39,814 nucleotides of DNA, taken from NCBI GenBank assembly GCA_900766355.1, contig CAAFVD010000031.1, positions 1-39,814 of the forward strand, written 5' to 3'. The position numbers and the translations under genes were made by a program. Shown in pieces: positions 1 to 7,260 of this stretch. Below the pieces are notes generated by a model. That model saw only the letters and a list, made by a program, of their open reading frames with translations. It made no database searches and was not told the DNA's origin. This DNA comes from Candidatus Gastranaerophilales bacterium (GTDB taxonomy: Bacteria > Cyanobacteriota > Vampirovibrionia > Gastranaerophilales > Gastranaerophilaceae). Positions within the stretch are counted from its first letter, which is position 1, and each line of letters begins with the position of its first letter.

Positions 1-123
1 AAAAAATTCGACACAGATTTAGCAGCGATGGAACAAGAAAGAAACGCTATCAAAACAGAAATGGATACATTGAAATCTGTAGCTAAAGATAACGTAGATA
101 GAACATTCAAATTGTTCTCATAA
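1..123 (+). CDS. C-terminal 40 residues of a coiled-coil protein (5' truncated)
   Basis: The frame is open from base 1 and ends with TAA at 121-123, so only the C-terminus of the protein is in the window. The visible part is a charged helix with the pattern MEQERNAIKTEMDTLKSV and a tail ending in FKLF. A protein at the opposite edge of the window (minus strand, 39619-39814) has the same pattern, TEHSAIQTEMDAVNKV with a tail ending in FKTF, so the two are paralogues over at least this region. A perfect intrinsic terminator follows at 176-202. The function is unknown. Amphipathic C-terminal helices ending in F-x-x-F resemble those of filament or secretion subunits, but that comparison is inference only. 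Confidence 0.75.
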   Translation, partial: KKFDTDLAAMEQERNAIKTEMDTLKSVAKDNVDRTFKLFS

Positions 124-175
124 TTAAGTTAGTAAAGTACAAGTTAAGTCAAGAAAGGATTAAATATAAATTAAC

Positions 176-202
176 AAAAGACCACTTTATAAGTGGTCTT
201 TT
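176..202 (+). terminator. Intrinsic terminator after the edge gene
   Basis: A 12-bp perfect stem (AAAAGACCACTT pairing with AAGTGGTCTTTT) around a TAT loop, with the T-run built into the 3' arm. It lies 52 bases after the stop codon of the truncated gene. Confidence 0.85.
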
Positions 203-218
203 GTTTGAATGGATTACT

Positions 219-361
219 TTGCTAACGCTCGTGATGACGTGAAAAATAATCGTCATTGCGAGCCACGAAGTGGCGTGGCAATCCACACGTAATTCAGAGC
301 CGTAGGCGAAGAATCTCTTTCAAATCTTGTTATAGATCTTTCGCTATCGCTCAAGATGACG
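219..361. repeat. Interspersed palindromic repeat, one unit plus the end of another
   Basis: Bases 251-361 run from CGTCATTGCGAG to CTCAAGATGACG, which are imperfect inverted ends, and contain an internal hairpin GCCAC/GTGGC at 262-279. Immediately upstream, 219-240 (GCTAACGCTCGTGATGACG) looks like the right end of another unit (compare GCTATCGCTCAAGATGACG at 343-361). A degenerate fragment of the same family occurs near 3631-3700. Units starting with GTCATTGCGAG and ending with GCTCAnnATGACG are a common intergenic repeat style in diverse bacteria. No ORF is seen in this 381-base gap (124-504). Confidence 0.65.
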
Positions 362-447
362 GTTTTAATGTGGCATTTAAACCAAACTGGATTTGTAACG
401 TAACTTGTTTATGTGCGTAGCACAATTATTAATAAATTATTAACTAA

Positions 448-476
448 TAGTCAAAAATGGATTTGTCGGATATAAT
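448..476 (+). promoter_or_regulatory. Putative sigma-70-type promoter of the BI-1 gene
   Basis: TAGTCA (448-453), a 17-base spacer, and a perfect TATAAT (471-476). This places a start of transcription about 20 bases upstream of the gene's Shine-Dalgarno sequence. Confidence 0.5.
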
Positions 477-504
477 GATTCTAGAAAAGAAGGAGAATTA
501 AATT

Positions 505-1236
505 ATGGCAAATCCAATTTTGAATGATAACTTCGGACGTTCAGATGAAAGAGTTTTATCATCTGCACCGATGACAATAAACGGCACGATAAACAAAACA
601 TTTTTGTTATTTGTATGTGCAATTATTCCAGCTTATTATACGTGGTCGCAATTCCTTGCAGGATTTATGGATAAGGCGATGATGTTAACAACAATAGGTG
701 CGATTGTTGGGTTTGTTGTTGCTTTGATAGTATCATTTACAAGAAATAAGGTTTTTATTCCTGTTTATGCAGTATGTGAAGGGCTTTTCTTAGGTGGTGT
801 TTCAGCGATGTTTGAAAAACAATACCCAGGGATTGCGGTTCAGGCAGTCGCAGGAACTTTTGCCGCAATGTTTTCAATGTTGGCATTGTATAGATTGAAT
901 TTGATTAAATGTACAGATAAGTTTAGAAGTGTTATTTTTACTGCGACAGTTTCTATTGCTGTATTGTATTTAATGCAGATTATAGCATCATTCTTCCATT
1001 ATAGTATTCCTGGTATATTTGCATCAGGTATGGTTGGAATAGGGTTTAGTGTTTTGGTAGTTGCGATAGCTGCTCTAAACTTGATTCTTGATTTTGATTT
1101 TATCGAACGAGGCGCTCAAAATATGATACCTAAAGATTATGAGTGGTATGGTGCTTTTGGGTTAATGGTTACATTAGTTTGGTTATATATAGAGATATTA
1201 AAATTGGTAGCAAAACTAAGAGATAATAATAATTAG
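505..1236 (+). CDS. Bax inhibitor-1/YccA family membrane protein
   Basis: 243 residues with about seven hydrophobic segments, roughly from residue 30 to 235. The N-terminus (MANPILNDNF, then MTINGTINKT) is typical of the bacterial YccA-like branch of the BI-1 (TMBIM/LFG) superfamily, whose members are inner-membrane proteins with a proposed role in calcium leak or stress survival. A conserved acidic cluster (DFDFIERG) precedes the last helix, as in the family, where acidic residues act in pH-dependent gating. The ATG has a strong Shine-Dalgarno sequence (AGAAGGAG) 6-7 bases upstream. The gene appears monocistronic, with its own promoter-like element and terminator. Family assignment is confident; physiological role is not known from the sequence. 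Confidence 0.9.
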   Translation: MANPILNDNFGRSDERVLSSAPMTINGTINKTFLLFVCAIIPAYYTWSQFLAGFMDKAMMLTTIGAIVGFVVALIVSFTRNKVFIPVYAVCEGLFLGGVSAMFEKQYPGIAVQAVAGTFAAMFSMLALYRLNLIKCTDKFRSVIFTATVSIAVLYLMQIIASFFHYSIPGIFASGMVGIGFSVLVVAIAALNLILDFDFIERGAQNMIPKDYEWYGAFGLMVTLVWLYIEILKLVAKLRDNNN

Positions 1237-1246
1237 GCTTACGTTT

Positions 1247-1279
1247 TAAGGGCAGAAGGCAGATTGCCTTCTGCCCTTA
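1247..1279 (+). terminator. Intrinsic terminator after the BI-1 gene
   Basis: A 14-bp stem (TAAGGGCAGAAGGC pairing with GCCTTCTGCCCTTA), loop AGATT, followed by TTTTG. It is placed just before rmuC, so rmuC needs its own promoter or read-through. Confidence 0.85.
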
Positions 1280-1298
1280 TTTTGTATAAAGGTTGGGT

Positions 1299-2465
1299 AT
1301 GATGATTTTGAATATATTATGTTTTTCAATAGGTGCGATATTGTCAGGAATAATAGTAAAACTGTATTCTGATAATAAGAACCAGAAAGAGTTGACGGTT
1401 GTAAAAACTAAGTTAGAAACGTATAAAACTTTAGAGGATATGATGAAATCGGATTTCTCAGAAATAGCTCGAGAAACAATAAAGAACGAGCAAGAGGATT
1501 TGAGAAAACAACATAAAGAATCTCTTGAGTTAACTCTTGCACCTTTAACAAAGGAGTTGGGAGAGTTTAAAACAAAGGTTGAAAATTTTAATGAAAATGG
1601 AATAAAAAACACAACTTCAATTATTGAAAAAATTACTAATTTAGAAAAAAGTAGTGCGGAGATTAGTAAAGAGGCTAATTTGTTAGCAAATGCGTTGTCA
1701 ACGAATCAAAATATTAAAGGTGCGTATGGCGAGGGTTTGCTTGATACGATTTTGCAGTATTGTGGTATGCAAGAGGGTGTTCATTATACCAAACAATGTG
1801 TTACACAGTCTGTTGGAGAAGATGGTGCTTTGCATACGATAAGACCTGATGTAGTCTTAAATCTGCCTGATAACAGATATCTTATTATTGATTCAAAAAT
1901 GACACTTACAAGTTATTTGGAGTTTATGAAGGATAGAGAAACTCTGCCAAAATTTAAGGCAGAAGTAAAGAAAAGAATTGTTGATTTGTCCGAGAAGAAT
2001 TATCAAAAAGCAGAAGGTATATATCAGCCTGATTTTGTGTTGATGTATATTCCGATAGAGAGTTCGCTAAATTATCTTTATGAAGATATGGAGTTGATAA
2101 ATTTGGCTTATCGAGCAAATGTTATTATTGTCGGGACTTCGTCTTTGCTGACTACAATCAGGTTGGTTAATCAGTTAATGGCTCAACAAAAACAACAAGA
2201 AAGTGTTAATAAGATAGTCAAAGCAGGTACAAATTTATACGAGACTTTTGCCAAATTCTGTGAAGAATTAATGGATTTGAAAAAACGATTTGAGGGGTTG
2301 AATACACAATTTACTAAAACAGTTAATAGATTTCAACGAGGAAATAAAAATACTCCGAGTTTGTTTTCTCAGGTAGAGGCTTTGAAACAATGTGGTTTAT
2401 TGACTTCAAAAGAAATACCTGTAGAGTTATTAGAAAAAGAAGATGATGAAAAAGTAGAGTTATAA
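1299..2465 (+). CDS. rmuC: DNA recombination protein RmuC
   Basis: About 388 residues. An N-terminal transmembrane helix (residues about 3-22) is followed by a long coiled coil (about 25-130) and then the RmuC core, with the recognisable segments GAYGEGLLDTIL, RPDVVLNLPD and the nuclease-like IIDSKMTL motif (D and K as in PD-(D/E)XK folds). RmuC limits rearrangements at inverted repeats in E. coli and is membrane-anchored there. ATG 1299 is chosen because AAAGG lies 6 bases upstream; a TTG at 1293 and an ATG at 1302 are alternatives. It starts 20 bases after a terminator and ends with a highly charged tail (EKEDDEKVEL). Confidence 0.92.
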   Translation: MMILNILCFSIGAILSGIIVKLYSDNKNQKELTVVKTKLETYKTLEDMMKSDFSEIARETIKNEQEDLRKQHKESLELTLAPLTKELGEFKTKVENFNENGIKNTTSIIEKITNLEKSSAEISKEANLLANALSTNQNIKGAYGEGLLDTILQYCGMQEGVHYTKQCVTQSVGEDGALHTIRPDVVLNLPDNRYLIIDSKMTLTSYLEFMKDRETLPKFKAEVKKRIVDLSEKNYQKAEGIYQPDFVLMYIPIESSLNYLYEDMELINLAYRANVIIVGTSSLLTTIRLVNQLMAQQKQQESVNKIVKAGTNLYETFAKFCEELMDLKKRFEGLNTQFTKTVNRFQRGNKNTPSLFSQVEALKQCGLLTSKEIPVELLEKEDDEKVEL

Positions 2466-2548
2466 TTGTTTTTTTAATTAAGACACCTGAGTAATATATT
2501 TTTTATTTTTAAATTGTAATATGAAATAAAAAATAAGAAGGAGGGTAT

Positions 2549-3394
2549 ATGTCTAGTATATTTGTGCCACCAGTGTGTGAATTAGAAGAATTAAATCATC
2601 TTTTTATAGAAATGACTCAAAAAAATTGTAATCAAAGATGTAGAAAATGTTATATTGATTTTCCTTTGACAAAGAATGTAAAAGATTTTATTCAGATGGA
2701 TAAGATAAAGCAGGCTTTGGTTGATACTAAAAACGCAAATTTGAAATGTATCTATATGACTGGTGCAGAACCTATGACTCACCCTGATTTTAATAGTGTA
2801 TTAAGGTTATGTTTAAAAAGAACTAATGTTTGTATATTTACTAATGCAACATTGATAAACGAAAAGAAAGCTCGTTTCTTGAAAAAAGTAGAAGATGAAT
2901 CAAATTATCAAATCATATTTAAACTTTCGTTTGCTCATTATGATGAGTTGAAGAATGATGAGGTAAGGTTTAGAGGTGCGTTTAGACAAAATTTATATGC
3001 TTTAAAATGTTTAGATAGGTATGATTTTACAACGATAATGTGTGTTAATAATTATTATGATGAAACTCCGCAAAAGTTAATTGATGAGTTTAATATGATA
3101 ATTAAAGATAATGATTTATCAAATACAATAGTTCAAACGACAGGTTGGGTTGATAATAATAGTAATAATGAGCCTTTTATAAAGGATATGGAATATACAT
3201 CAGGATATGATTGTGCTAAAGGTAGATTGTTGACTCAAAATGGAGTGTTTTCGTGTCCGTTTTTGAGTAATGATTATCGAGGCCGAATGGGGAGTGATTT
3301 TAAGGATTTTTCTAAAATAGTTAGATTAGAAACGGATTTTTGTTCTTCTTGTATTAAGAACAAAGAACCTATGTTTTCAATTAATATAGTTTAA
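2549..3394 (+). CDS. Radical SAM protein with C-terminal cysteine cluster
   Basis: 281 residues. The SAM-binding [4Fe-4S] motif is C-x3-C-x2-C at C27, C31 and C34 (CNQRCRKC), followed by TGAEP at 71-75, which corresponds to the GGEP motif of the fold. The C-terminal third has four more cysteines (C222, C236, C265, C268) that could bind a second cluster, as in SPASM/Twitch-type enzymes that modify peptides or proteins. A strong Shine-Dalgarno sequence (AAGGAGGG) precedes ATG 2549. No obvious substrate peptide or partner gene lies next to it, so the reaction catalysed is unknown. At 281 residues it is on the short side for a SPASM enzyme. Confidence 0.8.
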   Translation: MSSIFVPPVCELEELNHLFIEMTQKNCNQRCRKCYIDFPLTKNVKDFIQMDKIKQALVDTKNANLKCIYMTGAEPMTHPDFNSVLRLCLKRTNVCIFTNATLINEKKARFLKKVEDESNYQIIFKLSFAHYDELKNDEVRFRGAFRQNLYALKCLDRYDFTTIMCVNNYYDETPQKLIDEFNMIIKDNDLSNTIVQTTGWVDNNSNNEPFIKDMEYTSGYDCAKGRLLTQNGVFSCPFLSNDYRGRMGSDFKDFSKIVRLETDFCSSCIKNKEPMFSINIV

Positions 3395-3441
3395 TTTAGG
3401 TTATTTATATTGGGACTTGTGCAGTCCCAACCCCCGCACCA

Positions 3442-3484
3442 AATGTTCTTTCTTTTTTATTGCGAAGAAAAAAGAAAGAACATT
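3442..3484. repeat. Perfect 17-bp palindromic stem-loop
   Basis: AATGTTCTTTCTTTTTT (3442-3458) is exactly complementary to AAAAAAGAAAGAACATT (3468-3484), loop ATTGCGAAG. A small GGGACT/AGTCCC hairpin (3412-3428) lies between it and the radical-SAM stop codon. The T-run inside the 5' arm and A-run in the 3' arm mean it could terminate transcripts on the minus strand, but it is far longer than a usual terminator and may be a mobile repeat. Confidence 0.6.
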
Positions 3485-3515
3485 GGATAAGAAAGAAAAA
3501 CAACGCCGACTAAAA

Positions 3516-3600
3516 ACAGTCACTAAATTCAACTCTAAACTCGTGAACTCGCTATCGCTCAGACAACACGAGTTTTTTCATTGTTTCATTAAGTGACTGT
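3516..3600. repeat. Nested inverted repeats
   Basis: ACAGTCACT (3516-3524) is complementary to AGTGACTGT (3592-3600); nested inside, AAACTCGTG (3537-3545) is complementary to CACGAGTTT (3567-3575), which is followed by a T-run. The centre contains CTCGCTATCGCTCAGA, similar to the ends of the interspersed repeat at 219-361. It looks like a repeat element inserted in intergenic DNA; no coding potential was seen. Confidence 0.5.
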
Positions 3601-3630
3601 AGACTAATTGTGGTGTTTGTAAGTTTAATA

Positions 3631-3700
3631 TGTCATTGCGAAAAATCTATGAATTTGAAGTAATCCAGTAACACAATCCACACGTCATTCAGAGGGCGAA
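3631..3700. repeat. Degenerate fragment of the interspersed repeat
   Basis: TGTCATTGCGA (3631-3641), then CAATCCACACGTCATTCAGAG near 3675-3695, matches in style the unit at 251-300 (CGTCATTGCGAG and CAATCCACACGTAATTCAGAG), but the middle and right end are altered. It abuts a decayed reading frame. Confidence 0.5.
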
Positions 3701-3944
3701 GCTTACTACGCCTCGCACTAAACGGGTACACTCAAATCCAAATCGAAAAAATATTTTTTCCGATTATGAATTTTCGATTTTCACACCAGTCTTGAATTTC
3801 TTCCACGCTCACAGAGTTTCGGCAAAGGAACAAGAAGGCGAATTAAATACTCGTGAAGCTTTAGAACTTGCTAGCTATAAGTTGCAAGATAGAGTTGAAC
3901 AGTTTTCAAAATTTATGCCTTCTACAATTTGTTATGATGCATAG
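3672..3944 (+). pseudogene. Decayed open frame, C-terminal remnant of an unknown protein
   Basis: The frame is open for about 90 codons and ends in TAG at 3942-3944, yet has no plausible start codon: the only in-frame ATG is close to the end. The C-terminal half reads like real protein (NTREALELASYKLQDRVEQF, a helix-forming segment) and is followed at the expected distance by a perfect intrinsic terminator (3961-3991). The 5' part runs into the interspersed-repeat fragment, which suggests that the repeat or a deletion removed the start. I do not recognise the parent family. Confidence 0.4.
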
Positions 3945-3960
3945 CATGTAAAGAACCTGA

Positions 3961-3991
3961 AAAGCCTGCAATATATTATTGCAGGCTTTTC
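3961..3991 (+). terminator. Intrinsic terminator after the gene remnant
   Basis: A perfect 14-bp stem (AAAAGCCTGCAATA pairing with TATTGCAGGCTTTT), loop TAT, ending in TTTTCTTTT. Its perfection contrasts with the decayed reading frame in front of it. Confidence 0.85.
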
Positions 3992-4011
3992 TTTTGACTT
4001 GTTTATTATAT

Positions 4012-4039
4012 TGATTTATTTATAAATATTTATTATAAT
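4012..4039 (+). promoter_or_regulatory. Putative promoter of hppA
   Basis: TTGATT (4012-4017), a 16-base spacer, then TATAAT (4034-4039). Transcription would start about 40 bases upstream of the hppA start codon, after the upstream terminator. Confidence 0.6.
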
Positions 4040-4087
4040 TATCCTGTGAACAACTAAATATGTTCTGTTAAGAAAAAGGAGAGACTT

Positions 4088-6508
4088 ATGAGAAACAAAA
4101 GTATCTTACCGAAGATAATGCTCTCAGTGATGTCATTATTAATGGTAACTCTACCGTCTTTTGCTAGTGAAGCATCTCTAGTCGTTCCTGATATTCACGC
4201 TCACGCACAAAGCTTTAATCTATTGGTTATTGGTTTGGCTGTGTCTGTAGTTGGTGTGATTTTTGGGTTCGTAGAGTTCTTAAAAGTTAAAAAACTTGAT
4301 GTACACTCAGCAATGGCGAATGTAGGAAACACAATTTTTGAAACTTGTAAAACCTATCTTGTTCAACAAGGTAAGTTTTTATTAGTTTTAGAGGCTTTAA
4401 TTGCATTATGTATAGCTTTCTATTTTGGATATTTAGAAAAAATGACTGCTACTAATGTATTAATTATTTTAGCTTGGTCTGTAATTGGTATTTTAGGTTC
4501 TTATTCTGTTGCTTGGTTTGGTATCAGAATGAATACTTTAGCAAATGCAAGAACAGCGTTTACGGCACTAAAAGGCAACCCTCTAAATACTTTGAACATA
4601 CCTCTAAATGCAGGTATGAGTATTGGTGTACTTTTAGTATCTGTAGAACTTATTATGATGTTAATCATTTTGTTATTTGTTCCAGGAGAAATTGCAGGTG
4701 CTTGTTTCATAGGGTTTGCTATTGGTGAATCTTTAGGTGCATCAGCACTTCGTGTTGCAGGTGGTATCTTTACAAAAATTGCTGATATCGGTTCTGATTT
4801 GATGAAAATTCAATTTGGTATCAAAGAAGATGACCCAAGAAACCCTGGTGTAATTGCTGATTGTACTGGTGATAATGCTGGTGATTCTATTGGACCTACA
4901 GCTGATGGTTTTGAAACTTATGGTGTAACAGGTGTTGCTCTTGTAAGTTTTATTCTTTTAGGTGTTTTAAAACCTGAATATCAAGTTCAATTATTAACTT
5001 GGATATTCACAATGAGATTCCTGATGATTATTACATCAGTATTAGCTTATTGGGTTAATAAAGGTATTACAAAAGTTTATGCTGCTAAAACACAAAAATT
5101 TGATTTTGAATTACCATTATCAAATCTTGTTTGGTTAACTTCTATATTCTCAATCGTTATGACTTTTGTTGTAAGTAAATGGTTGTTAGGAGGACTAGCA
5201 GATTCTAACCTTTGGTTAGTATTATCAATAATTATTTCTTGTGGTACATTGGGTGCAGCTTTGATTCCTGAAGCTACAAAAGTGTTCACAAGTCCAAAAG
5301 CAAAACATACAAACGAAGTTGTTACTGCTTCTCGTGAAGGTGGAGCATCTTTAACAATCCTTTCAGGATTGGTATCTGGTAACTTCTCAGGTTTCTGGAT
5401 TGGAACAATAATTGTATTGTTGATGGGTCTTGCTTATGCTGCAAGTACATATATTCCACATACATTTATGGTTTACCCATCAGTATTTGCATTTGGCTTA
5501 GTTGCGTTTGGTTTCTTAGGTATGGGACCTGTAACTATTGCAGTAGATAGTTATGGCCCAGTAACTGACAATGCTCAATCTGTTTATGAGTTATCGTTAA
5601 TTGAAGAAATTCCAGATGTAGCACAAAATATAGAACAAGAATTTGGATTCAAGCCTGATTTTGATAATGCTAAGAGATTCTTAGAAGAAAATGATGGTGC
5701 AGGTAATACCTTCAAAGCTACTTCAAAACCTGTTTTGATTGGTACTGCTGTTGTTGGCGCAACAACAATGATTTTCTCATTGATTCTTGTTATTCAACAA
5801 ACACTAGGTATTCAACCTGAAATGATATTGAATTTATTAAATCCATATACATTATTAGGTTTTATTGCTGGTGGTGCAGTTATTTATTGGTTCTCAGGGG
5901 CATCAATGCAAGCTGTTACAACAGGTGCATATTCTGCAACTGAGTTTATTAAAAACCATATCAAATTAGGAGAAGCTGATGATAAATCAGCAAACCTTGC
6001 AAATTCAAAAGAAGTAGTAAAAATCTGTACTCAATATGCTCAAAAAGGTATGGTAAATATCTTTATTGCATTATTTGCTTTTGCTTTGGCTCTTGCTTGT
6101 TTATCAGCACCTGTAGCAGGTGATTCTGCGCCAGTATCATTCTTTGTAAGCTATTTGATAGCTATTGCCGTATTTGGTTTGTTCCAAGCCGTATTTATGG
6201 CAAATGCAGGTGGATGCTGGGATAATGCCAAGAAGATTGTAGAAGTTGACTTGAACGAAAAAGGTACACCATTACATGAGGCAACTGTTGTTGGTGATAC
6301 TGTAGGTGATCCTTTCAAAGACACTTCTTCTGTTGCAATGAACCCAATAATTAAATTTACAACATTGTTTGGTTTGTTAGCGATGGAAATTGCAATCAGC
6401 CCTAGTTTCAGAGAATGTGCAAAAATTGCGGGTGTTGTATTCTTAGTAATTGCCTTAGTTTTTGTAATTCGTTCATTCTATGCAATGAGAATACAGGGTA
6501 ACAAATAG
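4088..6508 (+). CDS. hppA: Membrane-bound (H+-translocating type) pyrophosphatase
   Basis: 806 residues, polytopic, with an N-terminal hydrophobic leader (about 8-28). It hydrolyses pyrophosphate and pumps cations across the inner membrane. Signature elements seen: DIGSD (233-237), DDPRNP (248-253), GDNAGDSIGPTADG (261-274), VTDNA, NAGGCWDNAKK and the C-terminal VVGDTVGDPFKDTS, all binding Mg-PPi in the family. The diagnostic position in GNTFKAT is a lysine (K543), which in known enzymes marks the K+-independent class, mostly proton pumps; the GDNAGDSIGP variant places it in the branch common in Bacteroidota and similar taxa. The start is supported by AAAAGGAGAG 4-9 bases upstream. It is longer than most family members (about 660-770), because of the leader and loop insertions. 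Confidence 0.95.
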   Translation: MRNKSILPKIMLSVMSLLMVTLPSFASEASLVVPDIHAHAQSFNLLVIGLAVSVVGVIFGFVEFLKVKKLDVHSAMANVGNTIFETCKTYLVQQGKFLLVLEALIALCIAFYFGYLEKMTATNVLIILAWSVIGILGSYSVAWFGIRMNTLANARTAFTALKGNPLNTLNIPLNAGMSIGVLLVSVELIMMLIILLFVPGEIAGACFIGFAIGESLGASALRVAGGIFTKIADIGSDLMKIQFGIKEDDPRNPGVIADCTGDNAGDSIGPTADGFETYGVTGVALVSFILLGVLKPEYQVQLLTWIFTMRFLMIITSVLAYWVNKGITKVYAAKTQKFDFELPLSNLVWLTSIFSIVMTFVVSKWLLGGLADSNLWLVLSIIISCGTLGAALIPEATKVFTSPKAKHTNEVVTASREGGASLTILSGLVSGNFSGFWIGTIIVLLMGLAYAASTYIPHTFMVYPSVFAFGLVAFGFLGMGPVTIAVDSYGPVTDNAQSVYELSLIEEIPDVAQNIEQEFGFKPDFDNAKRFLEENDGAGNTFKATSKPVLIGTAVVGATTMIFSLILVIQQTLGIQPEMILNLLNPYTLLGFIAGGAVIYWFSGASMQAVTTGAYSATEFIKNHIKLGEADDKSANLANSKEVVKICTQYAQKGMVNIFIALFAFALALACLSAPVAGDSAPVSFFVSYLIAIAVFGLFQAVFMANAGGCWDNAKKIVEVDLNEKGTPLHEATVVGDTVGDPFKDTSSVAMNPIIKFTTLFGLLAMEIAISPSFRECAKIAGVVFLVIALVFVIRSFYAMRIQGNK

Positions 6509-6526
6509 AGATTATTCTATTATATC

Positions 6527-6563
6527 AACGGGTCTGAGGATTTATTCCTCAGACCCGTTTTTT
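6527..6563 (+). terminator. Intrinsic terminator of hppA
   Basis: A 14-bp stem (AACGGGTCTGAGGA pairing with TCCTCAGACCCGTT), loop TTTAT, then a T-run. Confidence 0.9.
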
Positions 6564-6663
6564 ATTCTTATTCTTTTAAGCAATTATAGATGTTACAAAT
6601 TTTTAATAATTTAACAAATTTTATTTTGATGTATGTTGTATAACAATATACAAGGAATTTATC

Positions 6664-7260
6664 ATGTCATTAAATATGTATACCCCAATAAAAATTGTTT
6701 ATAAAAGCCCAAAAGAATTTGAAAAATTAGTGGGTTCAAAAGGTATGAAAGAAGTAGGAACTTTTCCTCATTATAGTTTTTGTAACAGAGTTACTTCAAC
6801 AACTCCGATGTATTCTCAGTATGCAAATACATGTTCAATTCTAGATATCAACGATACAATGGTACATTTAGCTCCAGAACAGAGAACTCATAATTTATTA
6901 GAAAAAATTGCTGATTTGATAAAAAAAGAAAAAGATGAAAAGGGTGTTGCAAATGCATTTATTATTGGAGGCAAAGTAAACGATAATAAAAGTTTTGGAT
7001 TGTTTTGTGAAATAGGTAATGTACTAGAAAAAGAAGGTGCAGATTTTTCGATGTTGTGTGGAAAAAATGATACTTCAAAAGGAGCTTTAGATTCCTTATG
7101 CAAAAATGGGGATACTTTTGTTTTTACACAAGAATATAATCCAGAGTTGGAAACTCTTGTAAAAAACGAAAAGAATCCAACTTCTGAAATTTTACAATCT
7201 ATTTTTGAAAAATTCTATAATATAATGGAAATTTCGCCCAATCATATTATTGAAAAATAA
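6664..7260 (+). CDS. Unknown soluble protein, weak CheD/deamidase-like pattern
   Basis: 198 residues, no signal peptide or membrane segment. The N-terminus (MSLNMYTPIKIVYK) is a beta strand style seen in other lineage-specific proteins. A possible Cys-His pair (C57 in NTCSILD and H68 in TMVHLAPE), followed by NAFIIGGK and a 'single-residue-spaced' alternation of strand and helix, loosely resembles CheD-type glutamine deamidases (catalytic C, then H, then an FGGA-like strand). This is an inference from pattern, not a family match. Shine-Dalgarno AAGGAA lies 7 bases upstream. The stop codon abuts the stop codon of the minus-strand FlhA-like gene with no bases between, so no room remains for a terminator. 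Confidence 0.7.
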   Translation: MSLNMYTPIKIVYKSPKEFEKLVGSKGMKEVGTFPHYSFCNRVTSTTPMYSQYANTCSILDINDTMVHLAPEQRTHNLLEKIADLIKKEKDEKGVANAFIIGGKVNDNKSFGLFCEIGNVLEKEGADFSMLCGKNDTSKGALDSLCKNGDTFVFTQEYNPELETLVKNEKNPTSEILQSIFEKFYNIMEISPNHIIEK

